NCBI RefSeq assembly: GCF_003116815.1
Contig: NZ_QDKQ01000033.1
Span: 86,765 to 150,764 of the forward strand
DNA from: Caulobacter endophyticus
GTDB lineage: Bacteria; Pseudomonadota; Alphaproteobacteria; Caulobacterales; Caulobacteraceae
DNA length: 64,000 nucleotides
Direction of reading: 5' to 3'
Shown: positions 1 to 8,292 of the stretch, in pieces
Position numbering within the stretch: the stretch's first letter is position 1
Layout of the letters: each line of letters starts with the position of its first letter
The notes under the pieces: generated by a model
Told to the model about the DNA's origin: nothing
The model's database searches: none
What the model saw: the letters and a program-made list of their open reading frames with translations, nothing else
Position numbers and translations under genes: made by a program

Positions 1-48
1 GCCCAGGCGCGAACGGAGACGCGCTCGCGCAAGGTCGCGGCCGGCTAG
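1..48 (+). CDS. Possible C-terminal tail of a truncated upstream gene
   Basis: Frame 1 is open from the window edge to a TAG at 46-48 and would encode 15 residues rich in Arg, Lys, Thr and Ala. The stop lies 7 bases before the stop of the convergent response regulator, which is the spacing expected for the end of a real plus-strand gene. Nothing else identifies the protein. A chance open frame in GC-rich DNA is the alternative. Confidence 0.3.
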   Translation, partial: AQARTETRSRKVAAG

Positions 49-55
49 AGTTCTC

Positions 56-502
56 CTAGTCGATCTCGAAGGTGTCGGGCTGGTGCGGAGCTGCGGGCTT
101 GGCGGCCGGCGGCGGGGCAGGCGTTGCGGCGCGGGGCTCGGGCGCCAGCAAGGCGCTGACCCGCTTGGACAGGTCGGCGGCGGTGAACGGCTTGACGATA
201 TAGCCGTTGGCGCCCTCGTTCAGGGCCAGCTTGACGGTGTCGATATCGCCGCGGGCGGTGATCATCATCACCGGCGTGCGCAGCTTGCGATGCCTGCGCA
301 TCAGCCGCAGCACCTCCAGCCCGCTCATGCCCGGCATCTGGATGTCGAGCAGCACGAGATCGGCGCGGACGTGGCTGAGGGCTTCCAGGCCGATCGTCCC
401 GTTGGGCGCGGCGGTGACGCGATGACCCGCCTGGCTGAGCACCAGGTCGACAAACTCGCGGATCAGCAAGTCGTCGTCGATCACCAGGATGGAATGGGGC
501 AT
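56..502 (-). CDS. CheY-like single-domain response regulator
   Basis: A receiver domain fills residues 4-117: acidic pocket D9-D11, phosphoacceptor D53 in the LLDIQMPG segment, conserved T82 and K104 (VKPF). The last ~30 residues are an Ala/Pro-rich tail without an output domain. It would receive phosphate from a histidine kinase and act through protein contact. No kinase is visible in the window. I chose the ATG at 502 because the family starts directly at SILVIDDD; an in-frame TTG at 535 would add 11 residues. The target is unknown. Confidence 0.85.
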   Translation of the reverse strand: MPHSILVIDDDLLIREFVDLVLSQAGHRVTAAPNGTIGLEALSHVRADLVLLDIQMPGMSGLEVLRLMRRHRKLRTPVMMITARGDIDTVKLALNEGANGYIVKPFTAADLSKRVSALLAPEPRAATPAPPPAAKPAAPHQPDTFEID

Positions 503-603
503 GGGCGGCTCGGGACGCGTCGGGTACTCGACCAACTATAGCGCGCGCCGCGCGTCTGTCGCACCCCCGCGTGCGTGGGAAGCGCGCGCTTATTGTCGCG
601 GGA

Positions 604-1317
604 TCAGCGGCAGAGGCGGTAGGGGCTGAGGTCCAGGTGCAGGTGGTCGGCGTGGGCGGCGTTGTAGTCTGGGCTCAGAACCGCGCCGAACAGCTCGCAG
701 CCCCCGGCGCGGGCCACCCGCAGGAAGCGGCCCTCCGGCCCCTGGTCGCGGAAGTCGCCGGCGATGGTCAGCCGCCGGCCGTCGGCCAAGCGCACGCCGG
801 AAACGTCCAGCGCCGAGGCGCTGGCGTGCTGGCTGGGCCGCGCGCCGGAGCGGCCGTAGATCGTGCGGCAGGCATAGGTCCCCAGGTGCTCGACGCGCAC
901 AAGCTGCGTATCCAGCAGCCGTTCGGCGGCGGGCGAGAGCACCTGCCGCTCCCATACCGCATAGCGCAGGGCCAGCGGGCAGGTCATGACCGGGGCGGCG
1001 GGCGACAGGCGGCTTGGCGCCCGCACCGCGTCGCGAGTCGAGCAGAAGCCCTCCTCGCGGACGGGCTGGTCGACGGGGGTGATCCCGCCGGCCCGCATGG
1101 CGGCGCGGCAGGCGGCCGGGTCGGCGCCGATCCGCGCCAGCTTGGTCTCCGTGGCCAGGCCCAGCGGCTGGTCGAGCGAAAACGGCTTCCAGGCCAGGTC
1201 CTGCGGCGGGGCGATGCGGTCGACGAGGGCCGCAAGCAGCAGGCCCGCGAGGACGGCGTCCAGCAGGAAGCCGCCGATCTCGGCCAGCGCCAGGGCCTGG
1301 GGCGAAGCGGGTTTCAC
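604..1317 (-). CDS. Extensin-like C-terminal domain protein
   Basis: A 237-residue protein with one hydrophobic N-terminal helix (about residues 10-32), so probably membrane-anchored and periplasmic. The C-terminal half carries the signature of the extensin-like C family: CRTIYGRSGARPSQHA, then SALDVSG, and near the end DYNAAHADHLHLD. The spaced His and Asp residues resemble the metal site of D-Ala-D-Ala carboxypeptidase-like folds, so a role in peptidoglycan or wall-polymer processing is inferred; activity in bacteria is not established. Cys residues at conserved positions suggest disulphides. The start is GTG without a clear ribosome site. It is divergent from the MFS gene. Confidence 0.8.
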   Translation of the reverse strand: MKPASPQALALAEIGGFLLDAVLAGLLLAALVDRIAPPQDLAWKPFSLDQPLGLATETKLARIGADPAACRAAMRAGGITPVDQPVREEGFCSTRDAVRAPSRLSPAAPVMTCPLALRYAVWERQVLSPAAERLLDTQLVRVEHLGTYACRTIYGRSGARPSQHASASALDVSGVRLADGRRLTIAGDFRDQGPEGRFLRVARAGGCELFGAVLSPDYNAAHADHLHLDLSPYRLCR

Positions 1318-1430
1318 GCAGGCTGCAACGGCCAGGCGAGCCGTCCGGTTCGCCGCGCCGGCTTGGCGAGCCGGACGGAAACGGGCATGACCGCCTGCCC
1401 GGTCGGCCAGCGACCGCCCAGAGACCGTCG

Positions 1431-2801
1431 ATGTCCGTCGAACGCACCGCCCTGCTCGACCGCGCCCTGCTGCCGCGCTTTGGACTGCTGTGCCTGGGCA
1501 TCTGGCTGAACGCCGCCGACACCCTGGTCACGGCCACCATCATGCCCAGCGTCGCCCGCGAGATCGGCGGTCATCAGTATTTCGGCTGGTCGGTGGCGGC
1601 CTATCTGATCGGCTCGATCGTCGCCGGCGCCTGCAGCGGCAAGCTCTCGCAGGGGCTGGGCCTGCGCCGCGCCACCGCCTTCGCCGGCGTGGTCTATGCG
1701 ATCGGCTGCGCCATGAGCGCGCTGGCGCCCGACTTCGTCACCTTCGTCACCGGCCGGCTGGTGCAAGGCCTGGGCGCGGGCGCCGTGGTGGCCCTGTGCT
1801 ACGTGGCGATCACCGCCCTCTTCCCCGAAAGCCTGTGGCCGCGCGTCTATGGGGCCGTGGCCGGGGTGTGGGGCGGGGCGACCCTGCTGGGGCCCATGCT
1901 GGGCGGGGTGTTCGCCGCCGCCGGTTTCTGGCGCGGGGCGTTCTGGGCCTTCGTGATCCAGGGGATCGTCTTCGTCGTCGCGGTGCTGGCGATGCTGCCC
2001 GGCGAGAAGCGGCAGGCCGGCCGCACCCGCATCCCCAGTCGACAGCTGCTGCTGCTGGTCGTCGGCGTCGGCCTGATCGGCGCGGCCGGGGTCGCAGCCT
2101 CGCCGGCGCTGGCGGGCGCCTGCGCCGCACTCGGCGTCGTGGCCATGGCCGCGATGCTGGCCGTCAACCGCGCCTCGCCCGACCGCCTGCTGCCGCGCTC
2201 GGCCGCCGACCTGTCGACCGCCACCGGCCTTGGCCTGCTGACCATGTTCGCCTGCGAGGCCGCCGCCATCGCCTTCACCGTCTATGGCCCCGCCTTCATC
2301 CAGGCCCGCCACGGCGCCTCGCCCCTGGTCGCCGGCTACGTGACCGGCGGCATCGCGGCCGGCTGGACGGTCTGCGCCATGCTGGTGGCCCGCCTGAAGG
2401 CCGAGCACGAACCGCTGGCCATCCGCGGCGGAGCCTTCGTGATCCTGGCGGGCGTCGCCGTGGCCGCCCTGGCGGTCACGCGCGGCGGGCTGTGGAGCAC
2501 GGGCCTGTCGCTGCTGGCGGTCGGCTGCGGCTTTGGCCTCTGCTGGGCGTTCCTGGCCCGCCGGACCATCGCGGGCGCGCCAACAGAAGAGCAGGCCCTG
2601 GCCTCGTCCGCCGTACCCACGGTGCAGCTGATCGGCGGGGCGGCCGGCTCGGCCGCCGCCGGGGCCATGGCCAACCTGCTGGGTTTCGGCCACGGCATCG
2701 ACCCGGCCGCCGCCTTCGCCCACGGCCCCTGGCTATTCGCCGCCTTCGCGCCGCTGGCGCTGGTCGGCTTCGCGGCGGCCTGGCGGCTGGTCAGGCGCTA
2801 G
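1431..2801 (+). CDS. MFS drug-efflux-type transporter
   Basis: A 456-residue polytopic protein with about 14 predicted membrane segments and little soluble sequence, the size and layout of DHA2-type proton-driven exporters. The N-terminal part (TLVTATIMPSVAREIGG) matches the first-helix pattern of that group, and GRLVQGLGAG resembles the conserved helix-5 antiporter motif region. It probably sits in the inner membrane; the substrate cannot be read from sequence. Its stop interlocks with the convergent hepT stop in a shared CTAG, so the two transcripts overlap at their ends. Confidence 0.85.
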   Translation: MSVERTALLDRALLPRFGLLCLGIWLNAADTLVTATIMPSVAREIGGHQYFGWSVAAYLIGSIVAGACSGKLSQGLGLRRATAFAGVVYAIGCAMSALAPDFVTFVTGRLVQGLGAGAVVALCYVAITALFPESLWPRVYGAVAGVWGGATLLGPMLGGVFAAAGFWRGAFWAFVIQGIVFVVAVLAMLPGEKRQAGRTRIPSRQLLLLVVGVGLIGAAGVAASPALAGACAALGVVAMAAMLAVNRASPDRLLPRSAADLSTATGLGLLTMFACEAAAIAFTVYGPAFIQARHGASPLVAGYVTGGIAAGWTVCAMLVARLKAEHEPLAIRGGAFVILAGVAVAALAVTRGGLWSTGLSLLAVGCGFGLCWAFLARRTIAGAPTEEQALASSAVPTVQLIGGAAGSAAAGAMANLLGFGHGIDPAAAFAHGPWLFAAFAPLALVGFAAAWRLVRR

Positions 2802-3138
2802 AGCCGGATGATGATCCGCTCGATAGCGGCGCGCAAACCCGGCAACTCCACGACGACGATGGACCAGACGATCGTGAAGCTGATGCTGGAATAGCCGTGG
2901 GCGATACGGTTGCGGAGGCCTATGGACGCAACCCAGTCGACCTCAGGTTCAAGGTCGCGTACTTCGGACGGCAGTCGGGCCGCGCTTTCACCGATCACCA
3001 GCAAATTCATGGCGACGGCGTCGCGACGCATCACATCCGACAGAAACGCAGCCTGGTCGACGTCGGCGAGAAGCTCTCGATCTTTACGATAACCTCCAGC
3101 AGCTCGGTCGCGTGGGTTCGAGCAGAAGCGTCAGGCAA
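2798..3138 (-). pseudogene. hepT: HepT-like RNase toxin, apparently frameshifted
   Basis: The C-terminal half (from about 3070) is open and carries the HepT signature RNRIAHGY (R-x4-H-x-Y), the active-site arginine and histidine and the tyrosine that MntA modifies. The HepT N-terminal helix is present but in another frame: starting from a TTG at 3138 it reads ATELLEVIVKIESF, after which the family pattern continues in the downstream frame as LADVDQAAFLSDVM. One missing C near 3070 explains the break; restoring it would give a normal-length toxin of roughly 115 residues. The start overlaps the end of mntA by 8 bases, usual for this pair. Either the toxin is dead, a sequencing error occurred, or translation slips at TTCTCG. 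Confidence 0.7.
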
Positions 3139-3421
3139 AGACGACCTCTCGCAACACGGGCTCCTTGACGAGGCGATGCAGGCCATCCTCGGTCACCAGA
3201 TCGACCGGTCGACCCAGCAGTTCCACCAGATCACGCTCCAGGCGGAAGAACCCGAAGCCCGGCAACACCGAGGGCTCATATTCCACCAGCACGTCCACGT
3301 CGCTGTCCGGACCAGCCTCGCCGCGCGCCGTGGAACCGAAGACGCCGACGCGCGCGACGCCGTAGCGGTCGAGCAGCGGCTTAGCCGCGCGCAGTTTGGT
3401 GAGGGCCTCGTCGAGGGTCAT
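3131..3421 (-). CDS. mntA: MntA-type nucleotidyltransferase antitoxin
   Basis: A 96-residue minimal nucleotidyltransferase. The active-site pattern G29-S30-x10-D41-x-D43 (GSTARG ... DSDVDVLVE) is intact, including the two metal-binding aspartates. Family members are antitoxins that add AMP groups to the tyrosine of the HepT R-x4-H-x-Y motif, silencing its RNase. The HepT partner lies directly downstream with an 8-base overlap but looks frameshifted, so this antitoxin may currently guard a dead or slippage-dependent toxin. Start ATG at 3421. Confidence 0.85.
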   Translation of the reverse strand: MTLDEALTKLRAAKPLLDRYGVARVGVFGSTARGEAGPDSDVDVLVEYEPSVLPGFGFFRLERDLVELLGRPVDLVTEDGLHRLVKEPVLREVVFA

Positions 3422-3449
3422 GCGATTATCATAGCACGAAACATGTCGC

Positions 3450-5438
3450 TCAAGCCTGCTCCAGCGCCGTCGCCTCGACCAGCCGCACGACGTCGCCCAT
3501 GATTTCGGTGATCCGGAAATCCTTGGGGGTGTAGATCCGCGCCACGCCCATCTGTTTCAGGATCAGGGCGTCGGCCTCGGGGATGATGCCGCCGGCCACG
3601 ACCGGCACGTGGTCCAGTCCCTCGGCCCGCATCAGCCGCACGACTTCCTGCACCAAGTCGAGGTGCGAGCCCGACAGGATCGACAGGCCCACGACGTGAG
3701 CGCGGCTTTCCTTGGCGCGGCGGACGATCTCCTCGGGCGTGGAGCGGATGCCGTCATAGACCACCTCCATGCCGCAGGCCCGGGCCCGGGTGGCGATCTG
3801 CTCGGCGCCGTTGGAGTGGCCGTCCAGGCCCGGCTTGCCGACGAGATAGGTCAGGGTGCGGCCCAGCAGTTCGGAAACCCGCTCGACCTCGGCCTTCACC
3901 GCCTCGACGTCCTCGGCCTCGCCGGTGGAGACGACGACGGCCACGCCCGTAGGGCCACGATACTCGCCGAACACTTCACGCAGGGCGCCGGCCCACTCGC
4001 CGGTGGTGACGCCCACCTTGGCGGCGGCGATCGAGGGTTCCATGACGTTTCGGCCATCCGTCGCGGCGGCCTTGAGGTCGGCCAGAGCGGCCTCGACGGC
4101 GGCGGCGTCGCGATCGGCGCGCCAGGCCTGGATGCGGGCGACGACCTCGGCCTCCAGCTTCGGATCGATCGTCTCGATGCTTCCTTCGCCGGCCGACAGG
4201 GGCGAGGGCTCGCTGTCGGTCCAGCGGTTGACGCCGACCACGGTCAGCTCGCCCGTCTCGACCGCCCTCACCCGCCTGGCGTTGGAGCCGACCAGCTGCG
4301 CCTTCATGTAGTCGATGGCGCTGGCCGCCCCGCCCATTTCGTCGATCAGGGCGAGCTGCTCCAGGGCGCCCTTCGACAGCTCGGCGACCTTGGCCTCGAC
4401 CACATGGGAGCCGGCGAACAGGTCTTCGTATTCCAGCAGGTCGGTCTCATAGGCCAGCACCTGCTGCAGCCGCAGCGACCACTGCTGGTCCCAAGGACGC
4501 GGCAGGCCCAGCGCCTCGTTCCAGGCCGGCAGCTGCAAGGCCCGGCAGCGGGCGTCCTTGCTGAGCGTCACCGCCAGGGCCTCGATCAGGATGCGGTAGA
4601 CGTTGTTCTCGGGCTGCGGCTCGGTGAGGCCCAGCGAGTTGACCTGCACGCCATAGCGGAAGCGCCTCGCCTTGCTGTCCTGCACGCCGTAGCGCTCCAG
4701 CAGGATTTCGTCCCACAGCTTGGTGAAGCTGCGCATCTTGCACAGCTCGGTGACGAACCGCACCCCGGCATTGACGAAGAAGCTGATCCGCGAGGCGACG
4801 ATCTCGAAGTCCTCCTCCGGCACCTGGCCGCCGGCGCGGACGGTGTCCAGCACCGAAATGGCGGTGGCCAGGGCGAAGGCCAGCTCCTGCTCCGGCGTCG
4901 CCCCGGCCTCCTGCAGGTGGTAGCTGCAGACGTTCATCGGGTTCCATTTCGGAACCTCGCGATAGCACCAGGCGATCATGTCGCCGATGAGCCGCAAGGA
5001 TGGCCCCGGCGGGAAGATGTAGGTGCCGCGCGACAGATATTCCTTGATCAGGTCGTTCTGGGTGGTGCCCTGAAGCAAGCGCCGGTCCGCCCCCTGCTCG
5101 TCGGCCAGCGCCACGTACATCGCCAGCAGCCAGGCGGCCGGGGCGTTGATGGTCATGGAGGTGTTCATCTTCTCCAGCGGGATCTCACTGAAGAGGGCGC
5201 GCATGTCGCCGAGGTGCGAAATCGGCACGCCCACCTTGCCGACCTCGCCGCGCGACAGGATGTGGTCGGGGTCGTAGCCGGTCTGGGTGGGCAGGTCGAA
5301 GGCCACCGACAGGCCGGTCTGGCCGCGCGCCAGGTTCGAGCGATAGAGCGCGTTGGATTTCTGCGCCGTGGAATGGCCGGCATAGGTGCGGAAGATCCAC
5401 GGCGGATCGGGCGCGTGCTGATAGGCCTTGTCCGACAT
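3450..5438 (-). CDS. ecm: Ethylmalonyl-CoA mutase (MeaA-type)
   Basis: Coenzyme-B12 mutase converting (2R)-ethylmalonyl-CoA to (2S)-methylsuccinyl-CoA in the ethylmalonyl-CoA pathway for acetyl-CoA assimilation. The N-terminal part holds the substrate TIM barrel (RTYAGHST, FDLPTQTGYD, NTSMTINA, WNPMNVCSYHLQEAG). The C-terminal ~140 residues are the cobalamin domain with D539-x-H541-x-x-G544 (DGHSNG), the downstream SILSGSH and the glycine pair VAGGI. A length of 662 residues and single-chain architecture fit Ecm rather than methylmalonyl-CoA mutase large subunits (about 710 or more). It has no tight operon partner; mcd and ccr lie 10 and 19 kb away. A GGGAG-type ribosome site precedes the ATG. 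Confidence 0.93.
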   Translation of the reverse strand: MSDKAYQHAPDPPWIFRTYAGHSTAQKSNALYRSNLARGQTGLSVAFDLPTQTGYDPDHILSRGEVGKVGVPISHLGDMRALFSEIPLEKMNTSMTINAPAAWLLAMYVALADEQGADRRLLQGTTQNDLIKEYLSRGTYIFPPGPSLRLIGDMIAWCYREVPKWNPMNVCSYHLQEAGATPEQELAFALATAISVLDTVRAGGQVPEEDFEIVASRISFFVNAGVRFVTELCKMRSFTKLWDEILLERYGVQDSKARRFRYGVQVNSLGLTEPQPENNVYRILIEALAVTLSKDARCRALQLPAWNEALGLPRPWDQQWSLRLQQVLAYETDLLEYEDLFAGSHVVEAKVAELSKGALEQLALIDEMGGAASAIDYMKAQLVGSNARRVRAVETGELTVVGVNRWTDSEPSPLSAGEGSIETIDPKLEAEVVARIQAWRADRDAAAVEAALADLKAAATDGRNVMEPSIAAAKVGVTTGEWAGALREVFGEYRGPTGVAVVVSTGEAEDVEAVKAEVERVSELLGRTLTYLVGKPGLDGHSNGAEQIATRARACGMEVVYDGIRSTPEEIVRRAKESRAHVVGLSILSGSHLDLVQEVVRLMRAEGLDHVPVVAGGIIPEADALILKQMGVARIYTPKDFRITEIMGDVVRLVEATALEQA

Positions 5439-5530
5439 CCTCGCGCTCCCGGCGGTCTTTTCTGATTATCGCCGGATGATGCGCCCGTGTTGGGTGCGGT
5501 GCAATATGAGGCTTCGCAGGTGCGTTGTCA

Positions 5531-5666
5531 GATCCTCCCCCCGAGGGGGGAGGTGGCCCGGAGGGCCGGAGGGGGAAGAGCCTCGAACCTTTCCGTCCTC
5601 CTGAACGCCGCAGTCACGTCCCCCTCCGTCGGCCTTGCCGACACCTCCCCCTTCAGGGGGAGGATC
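5531..5666. repeat. GC-rich palindromic intergenic repeat, copy 1
   Basis: The ends are inverted copies (GATCCTCCCCCCGAGGGGG left, CCCCCTTCAGGGGGAGGATC right). Each half contains a second hairpin: GGCCCGGAGGGCC on the left and GTCGGCCTTGCCGAC on the right. The middle ~40 bases vary between copies. This copy abuts the stop codon of the VOC gene (1 base away). It belongs to the family also found at 7021, 26625, 41247, 46183 and 63211. Confidence 0.9.
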
Positions 5667-5667
5667 C

Positions 5668-6153
5668 TTACTCCCGCGTAAAGCTCTCCGGCACCTGGGG
5701 GTCCGCCCCCGCCTTGCCCCACAGCACGATCTCGTTCCCCCACGGATCCCGGAACGCGTGGTTGTAGCCGTTGAACTCCGCCCAGTAGTGATCGCGCCAC
5801 AGCACGCTCGCCCCCAGGCCCTCGGCGGTTCCCAAGATCCGGTCGGCGCTGTCGTCGTCGCCGATCAGGATCCAGATGCGCGGCTTGCGGCCATCGGTCG
5901 ACAGGGCGCGGGGCTCGACGCCGGCGGGCTCCGGATGGGGGCGGGCGTTGGCGGCGTCGAAAATCCCCAGGTGCAGGTTGCCGATCTGGCTGTCGCTGCC
6001 GTCGGGGTTCTTGAACTGACCGCCAGGGACCATGCGGTGATAGACGCCCTGCGGCCGGGCGTCGTTCTGCCAGCCGAACACCTGCGCATAGAACTCGCCG
6101 GCCTTGGCGGGGTCGTCGCTGGCCAGGTCGACGAAGATCAGGGTGTTGGTCAC
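5668..6153 (-). CDS. VOC-family (glyoxalase/bleomycin-resistance-like) protein
   Basis: A 161-residue protein with two vicinal-oxygen-chelate half-modules: an opening TLIFVDLASDDPAKAGEFYAQVFGW, a central metal-region histidine, and a C-terminal NHAFRDPWGNEIVLW characteristic of the second module. Such proteins bind a divalent metal and catalyse isomerisation, epimerisation or dioxygenation, or sequester drugs; the reaction here is unknown. GTG start with AAAGGA upstream. It is probably cotranscribed with the upstream SDR gene (16-base gap). Ethylmalonyl-CoA epimerase is also a VOC protein, but this one is longer and opens differently, so I do not assign it to the pathway. Confidence 0.75.
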   Translation of the reverse strand: MTNTLIFVDLASDDPAKAGEFYAQVFGWQNDARPQGVYHRMVPGGQFKNPDGSDSQIGNLHLGIFDAANARPHPEPAGVEPRALSTDGRKPRIWILIGDDDSADRILGTAEGLGASVLWRDHYWAEFNGYNHAFRDPWGNEIVLWGKAGADPQVPESFTRE

Positions 6154-6169
6154 GGCGTGGTCCTTTGGG

Positions 6170-7000
6170 TCAGTCGAAGGCGATGGAAAGGGAGAGGTCG
6201 CGCCAGGCGTCGATGTCGGCCTTCAGTCCGTCGGCGGCGTAGGCGGCGTATTTCAGGGCGTCTTCGCCCAGCAGCAGGTGCAGGGGCGGGTTTTCGGCGT
6301 CGACGACCGCCAGCACGGCCAGGGCGGCCTTCCTCGGATCCCCGGGCTCGGATCCGGCGTGGTCGGCCATGATCCGCTCGGCGTCGCGGGCCAGGCCGTC
6401 GTAATCGGCGATCTTGCTGGCGACGATGGTCTTGGAGCCCTTGGCGAAGCTGGTGCGCAGACCGCCGGGCGCAACATTGGTGAGCTTGATCCCCAACTCG
6501 GCGACCTCGGCGGCCAGCGACTGGGTCAGGCCTTCCAGCGCCCACTTGCTGGCGCAGTAGACGCCGGTGCCGGCCCAGACCGCCAGGCCCGAAACCGAGG
6601 TGATGTTGACGATCCGCCCCGAGCGCCGCGCCCGCATGGCCGGCAGAACGGCCTTCAGTACGGACAGCGGCCCGAAGACGTTGGTCTCGAACTGGGCGCG
6701 GACCTCTTCCAGCGAGGCCTCCTCGACCGCGCCGACCAGTCCGTAGCCGGCATTGTTGACCAGCACGTCGACCTGGCCGGTGAGGCTTTCGGCGGCCTTG
6801 ACCGCGCTTTCGACCGCGACCGGATCGGTGACGTCCATGACCAGGCCGTGGGCGCGGCCTGGCGCCAGGGTCTCGAAGGCGGCGACGTCAGCGGCCCTGC
6901 GCACCGTGCCGGCCACGACGTCGCCTCGCGCCAGCGCCGCCGCGGCGATCTCGCGCCCGAGCCCGCCGGACACGCCGGTGATCAGCCAGGTCTGGGTCAT
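6170..7000 (-). CDS. SDR-family oxidoreductase
   Basis: A classical short-chain dehydrogenase/reductase of 276 residues: nucleotide-binding TGVSGGLG at 8-15, the acidic MDVTD after strand 3, structural NNAG at 83-86, and catalytic S136 with Y149-x3-K153 (YCASK). An arginine pair after strand 2 (VRRA) favours NADP(H). The substrate is unknown; the sequence resembles the oxidoreductases often annotated beside VOC proteins. It is upstream of the VOC gene on the same strand, so they likely form a two-gene unit. Confidence 0.85.
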   Translation of the reverse strand: MTQTWLITGVSGGLGREIAAAALARGDVVAGTVRRAADVAAFETLAPGRAHGLVMDVTDPVAVESAVKAAESLTGQVDVLVNNAGYGLVGAVEEASLEEVRAQFETNVFGPLSVLKAVLPAMRARRSGRIVNITSVSGLAVWAGTGVYCASKWALEGLTQSLAAEVAELGIKLTNVAPGGLRTSFAKGSKTIVASKIADYDGLARDAERIMADHAGSEPGDPRKAALAVLAVVDAENPPLHLLLGEDALKYAAYAADGLKADIDAWRDLSLSIAFD

Positions 7001-7020
7001 GGAGTGATCCTGTCCAACTA

Positions 7021-7157
7021 GATCCTCCCCCTCTGGGGGAGGTGGCCCGAAGGGCCGGAGGGGGGACGTTATCAGCTGACCAGGTATCGGCCGTCTTCAG
7101 CAGACACTTCCCCTCAGTCGGCTTCGCCGACAGCTCCCCCTTCAGGGGGAGCGTCTT
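7021..7157. repeat. GC-rich palindromic intergenic repeat, copy 2
   Basis: Same architecture as copy 1: left GATCCTCCCCCTCTGGGGG hairpin followed by GGCCCGAAGGGCC, variable centre, GTCGGCTTCGCCGAC, then CTCCCCCTTCAGGGGGAG. The right end lies 1 base from the stop of the TauD-like gene, and the left end begins 20 bases upstream of the SDR start. Confidence 0.9.
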
Positions 7158-7158
7158 G

Positions 7159-8019
7159 CTAGAACGGCGCGTCGCCCTTCACCCACAGGCGGTGCATCGT
7201 CCGGAAGTATTTCTTGTCGTCGTACAGGGTGCCGGTGTGCAGGGTGCAGCGGTTGTCCCACATCAGGATGTCGCCGGGCCGCCACTTGTGGGCGTGGACG
7301 AAGCGCTCCTGCGTCATGAAGTCCACCAGCTCGTCGAGCAGCGCCAGGCCCTCCGGCCCCGGCTTGCCGATCACCTCGGTCACCGTGCCGGTCGAGGGCC
7401 ACAGCGCCTTGCGGCCGTCGGCGGGGTGGGTGCGGATCAGCGGGTGCTCGACGTCGGGATTGGCCGCCTCCATCTCGGGCGACAGGATCTGGGCGCCGAA
7501 CTCGCGGGTGGCCATGAAGTGCTTGTAGCTGTGGTGCAGGCGCAGGGGCAGCAGCTCGGCCTGCTTCTCAGCGCCCAGCGCCTCCCAGGCCGCGCAGCCG
7601 TCGGCCAGCAGGGTGTCGGAGCCCTCCTCCGGCGCCTCCACGCAGTAGAGCATGGTCAGCATCACCGGCTGCGGCTTGTAGCTGTAGTCGGTGTGCCAGC
7701 CGACGCCGTCGTTGTGGGCCCCGATCGGCTTTCCGTCGACCACGCGGTTGGAGAGGATGAAGATCTTCGGATAGCCCGGCAGGGTGAAGCGGGTCTGGGT
7801 GTGATCTTCCGGATCGCCGAACCGGCCGATGAAGGCCATCAGGTCGTCGGGGGTCATCTTCTGGTCGCGCACCAGCACCGCGCCGTGGGCGTGGAAGGCG
7901 GCGACCACGCCGTCGAGCTCGGCGTCCGAGGCGGTCGGCAGGTCGATGTTCAGGATCTCGGTGCCGAAGTCGTCTTTCAGGGGCTTTTTGGCCAGGGCGG
8001 GCGGCGCGTCGGCGAGCAT
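7159..8019 (-). CDS. TauD/TfdA-family Fe(II)/2-oxoglutarate dioxygenase
   Basis: A 286-residue protein. The iron facial triad is visible: WHTDYSY gives His and Asp, and LHTGT near the C-terminus gives the second His; the following RTMHRLW supplies the 2-oxoglutarate-binding Arg. Family members hydroxylate sulphonates, aryloxy acids, carnitine-like or hydroxyamino compounds. The gene is divergent from the Rieske/LigB/formamidase operon with a ~270-base shared upstream region, suggesting joint control and one pathway. I prefer the ATG at 8019 (GAAGG upstream) over an in-frame TTG at 8052. Confidence 0.85.
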   Translation of the reverse strand: MLADAPPALAKKPLKDDFGTEILNIDLPTASDAELDGVVAAFHAHGAVLVRDQKMTPDDLMAFIGRFGDPEDHTQTRFTLPGYPKIFILSNRVVDGKPIGAHNDGVGWHTDYSYKPQPVMLTMLYCVEAPEEGSDTLLADGCAAWEALGAEKQAELLPLRLHHSYKHFMATREFGAQILSPEMEAANPDVEHPLIRTHPADGRKALWPSTGTVTEVIGKPGPEGLALLDELVDFMTQERFVHAHKWRPGDILMWDNRCTLHTGTLYDDKKYFRTMHRLWVKGDAPF

Positions 8020-8292
8020 GGGATCGACCTTCGGGTGGCGTTGTTGCGGCAAACCTAGGCGGCTGAAAAATCACGGTCTTGCCTCAGCGCGCACCCTCTC
8101 TTGCCCGCCCCTCGTGCGCGTATGGTCAAAAGCGAGGTCCTTGCGCAGGGCGGCGACAGCAACGCCCGATCGGCGGGCGACCATGCCGCCCAGGCCGGCC
8201 GCCGACCAAGTTTTCGTGCGCGCTGGAGCAAGACCGAAGCACGGGCCGGCGCCAGCCTTGAGGGGTCTTCTCCCAAAAGCGAGCGCCCGGCC

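Noticed and set aside
2798..3034. 78-residue separate gene starting at the GTG 3034
   Set aside because: The conserved HepT sequence continues upstream of this codon and then into the next frame, so it is better explained as a frameshifted longer gene.
5668..6153. VOC protein as the ethylmalonyl-CoA epimerase of the pathway
   Set aside because: The length and opening sequence differ from methylmalonyl/ethylmalonyl epimerases; adjacency to ecm is the only support.
8101..8292. N-terminal extension of the Rieske protein
   Set aside because: The 64 extra residues are low-complexity and have no match to the family; a GTG at 8293 fits the expected length.
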